This document shows, in pieces, positions 5,470 through 6,029 of a stretch of DNA of 6,029 bases. Location of the stretch: NCBI GenBank assembly GCA_011523245.1, contig WTHG01000158.1, positions 1-6,029 of the forward strand, read 5' to 3'. The notes beneath the pieces were generated by a model. That model did not search any database. It was not told the origin of the DNA and was given only the letters and a program-made list of their open reading frames with translations. The stretch is from Verrucomicrobiales bacterium (GTDB lineage: Bacteria > Verrucomicrobiota > Verrucomicrobiia > Limisphaerales > UBA1100). Numbering within the stretch: the first letter of the stretch is position 1; the number at the start of each line of letters is the position of its first letter. The translations under genes were made by a program, and so were the position numbers.

Positions 5470-6029
5470 GCTTGGCACGTGCACTACTGGTACTTGGAAG
5501 GGTGAGCAATTTGCCCACCATTTGGAGTAACTGCCTGTGCGGTTGGCTGATCGGGGTGAGTTATATGGGCATCGAGCCCATTGATTGGGGGATGATCGCT
5601 TGGGTAGGTTTTGGGGCAACGGCTTTGTATTTAGGGGGGATGTATTTGAATGACGCCTGTGACGTGGCGTTTGATCGGGAACATCGAAGGGAGCGGCCGA
5701 TCCCTTCCGGAGCGATCAGTGAATCCACGGTCTGGAAAATCGGCATTGGTCTGCTGGCGGTGGGAATGGGGGTGCTGTCTACTCAAGGCGAGGCGACCGC
5801 GTTGCTGGCGCTGGGGTTGTTTAACTGTATTTTGGTTTACAACTTCACTCATAAAAAACTGAAGTGGTCCCCGCTTCTAATCGCGCTTTGCCGGTGGTTA
5901 TTGATCATGACGGCGGCTGCGTTTGCCTTTGTCACGATCAAGCCGGAGATGAGTTTTTTTGGTGATTCCAACAGTGGTATGGCGGCCTGGGTGGCCTCGG
6001 TATTGTGCCTCTATGTGGTGGGGCTGAGT
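5466..6029 (+). CDS. eboC: EboC, UbiA-family prenyltransferase, N-terminal 188 residues, runs off right edge
   Basis: This gene is open to the end of the window. It starts at ATG 5466, inside the eboE stop codon region (ATGA). The protein is an integral inner-membrane enzyme of the UbiA family, which transfers an isoprenoid chain to an acceptor. It opens with ARALLVLGRVSNLPTIWSN (4-22), the usual family start. TM segments follow at about 22-34 and 42-61. The first aspartate motif NDACDVAFD (62-70; N62, D63, D66, D70) should bind the Mg-diphosphate, and its trailing HRRERPIPSG is typical. Further TM segments lie at about 91-104, 111-126, 137-157 and 172-188. The loop YNFTHKKLKWSP (125-136) is characteristic of this branch. 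The second aspartate motif and the last helices are beyond the edge. The ebo context supports EboC; donor and acceptor are unknown. Initiation probably depends on coupling to eboE. Confidence 0.92.
   Translation, partial: MSLARALLVLGRVSNLPTIWSNCLCGWLIGVSYMGIEPIDWGMIAWVGFGATALYLGGMYLNDACDVAFDREHRRERPIPSGAISESTVWKIGIGLLAVGMGVLSTQGEATALLALGLFNCILVYNFTHKKLKWSPLLIALCRWLLIMTAAAFAFVTIKPEMSFFGDSNSGMAAWVASVLCLYVVGLS

Noticed and set aside
5042..5521. 159-codon open frame on the minus strand
   Set aside because: It crosses the eboE/eboC junction antisense and gives a Pro-rich, unfamiliar product. It is taken as a shadow.

Overview
The window reads as chromosomal DNA of a bacterium in or near the Verrucomicrobiota (PVC group). 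This rests on the moderately GC-rich coding style, a long KamA-type aminomutase beside an FmdB zinc-ribbon gene, and an ebo cluster of the kind I associate with that group. The taxonomic call is from recall and is not certain.

Two divergent gene groups share a regulatory spacer at about 2327-2463. Leftward (minus strand) runs a three-gene unit: an FmdB-family zinc-ribbon protein (2326-2012), an exported 444-residue protein whose layout matches gluzincin peptidase MA-like proteins but whose zinc site is missing (2015-681), and the N-terminal half of a KamA lysine 2,3-aminomutase family radical SAM enzyme (638-1, running off the left edge). The first two overlap by ATGA, and kamA follows after 42 bases. 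That gap carries a possible extra promoter that would give an almost leaderless kamA mRNA.

Rightward (plus strand) runs most of an ebo cluster: an unrecognised 91-residue protein in the lead position (2464-2739), a TatD-like metal hydrolase (EboB, 2755-3555), a membrane-anchored leucine-rich-repeat protein (3669-4265), the TIM-barrel protein EboE (4315-5469), and the UbiA-family prenyltransferase EboC (5466 to the right edge, ATGA overlap with eboE). As known for the family, ebo genes are linked to making or moving a small metabolite across the inner membrane, for example the scytonemin precursor in Nostoc. The product here is unknown. The rest of the set (an EboD-type sugar-phosphate cyclase-like protein and EboF) would be expected just beyond the right edge.

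The most interesting points are these: (i) the small lead gene that stands where EboA would be expected; (ii) the LRR gene inserted in the middle of the cluster with its own terminator, promoter and ribosome binding site; (iii) the degenerate, secreted peptidase-like protein; and (iv) the repeat-rich divergent spacer, with a DnaA-box-like tandem repeat and a three-part repeat that can form two mutually exclusive hairpins just upstream of the ebo start. No tRNA, rRNA, CRISPR array or insertion sequence was seen.
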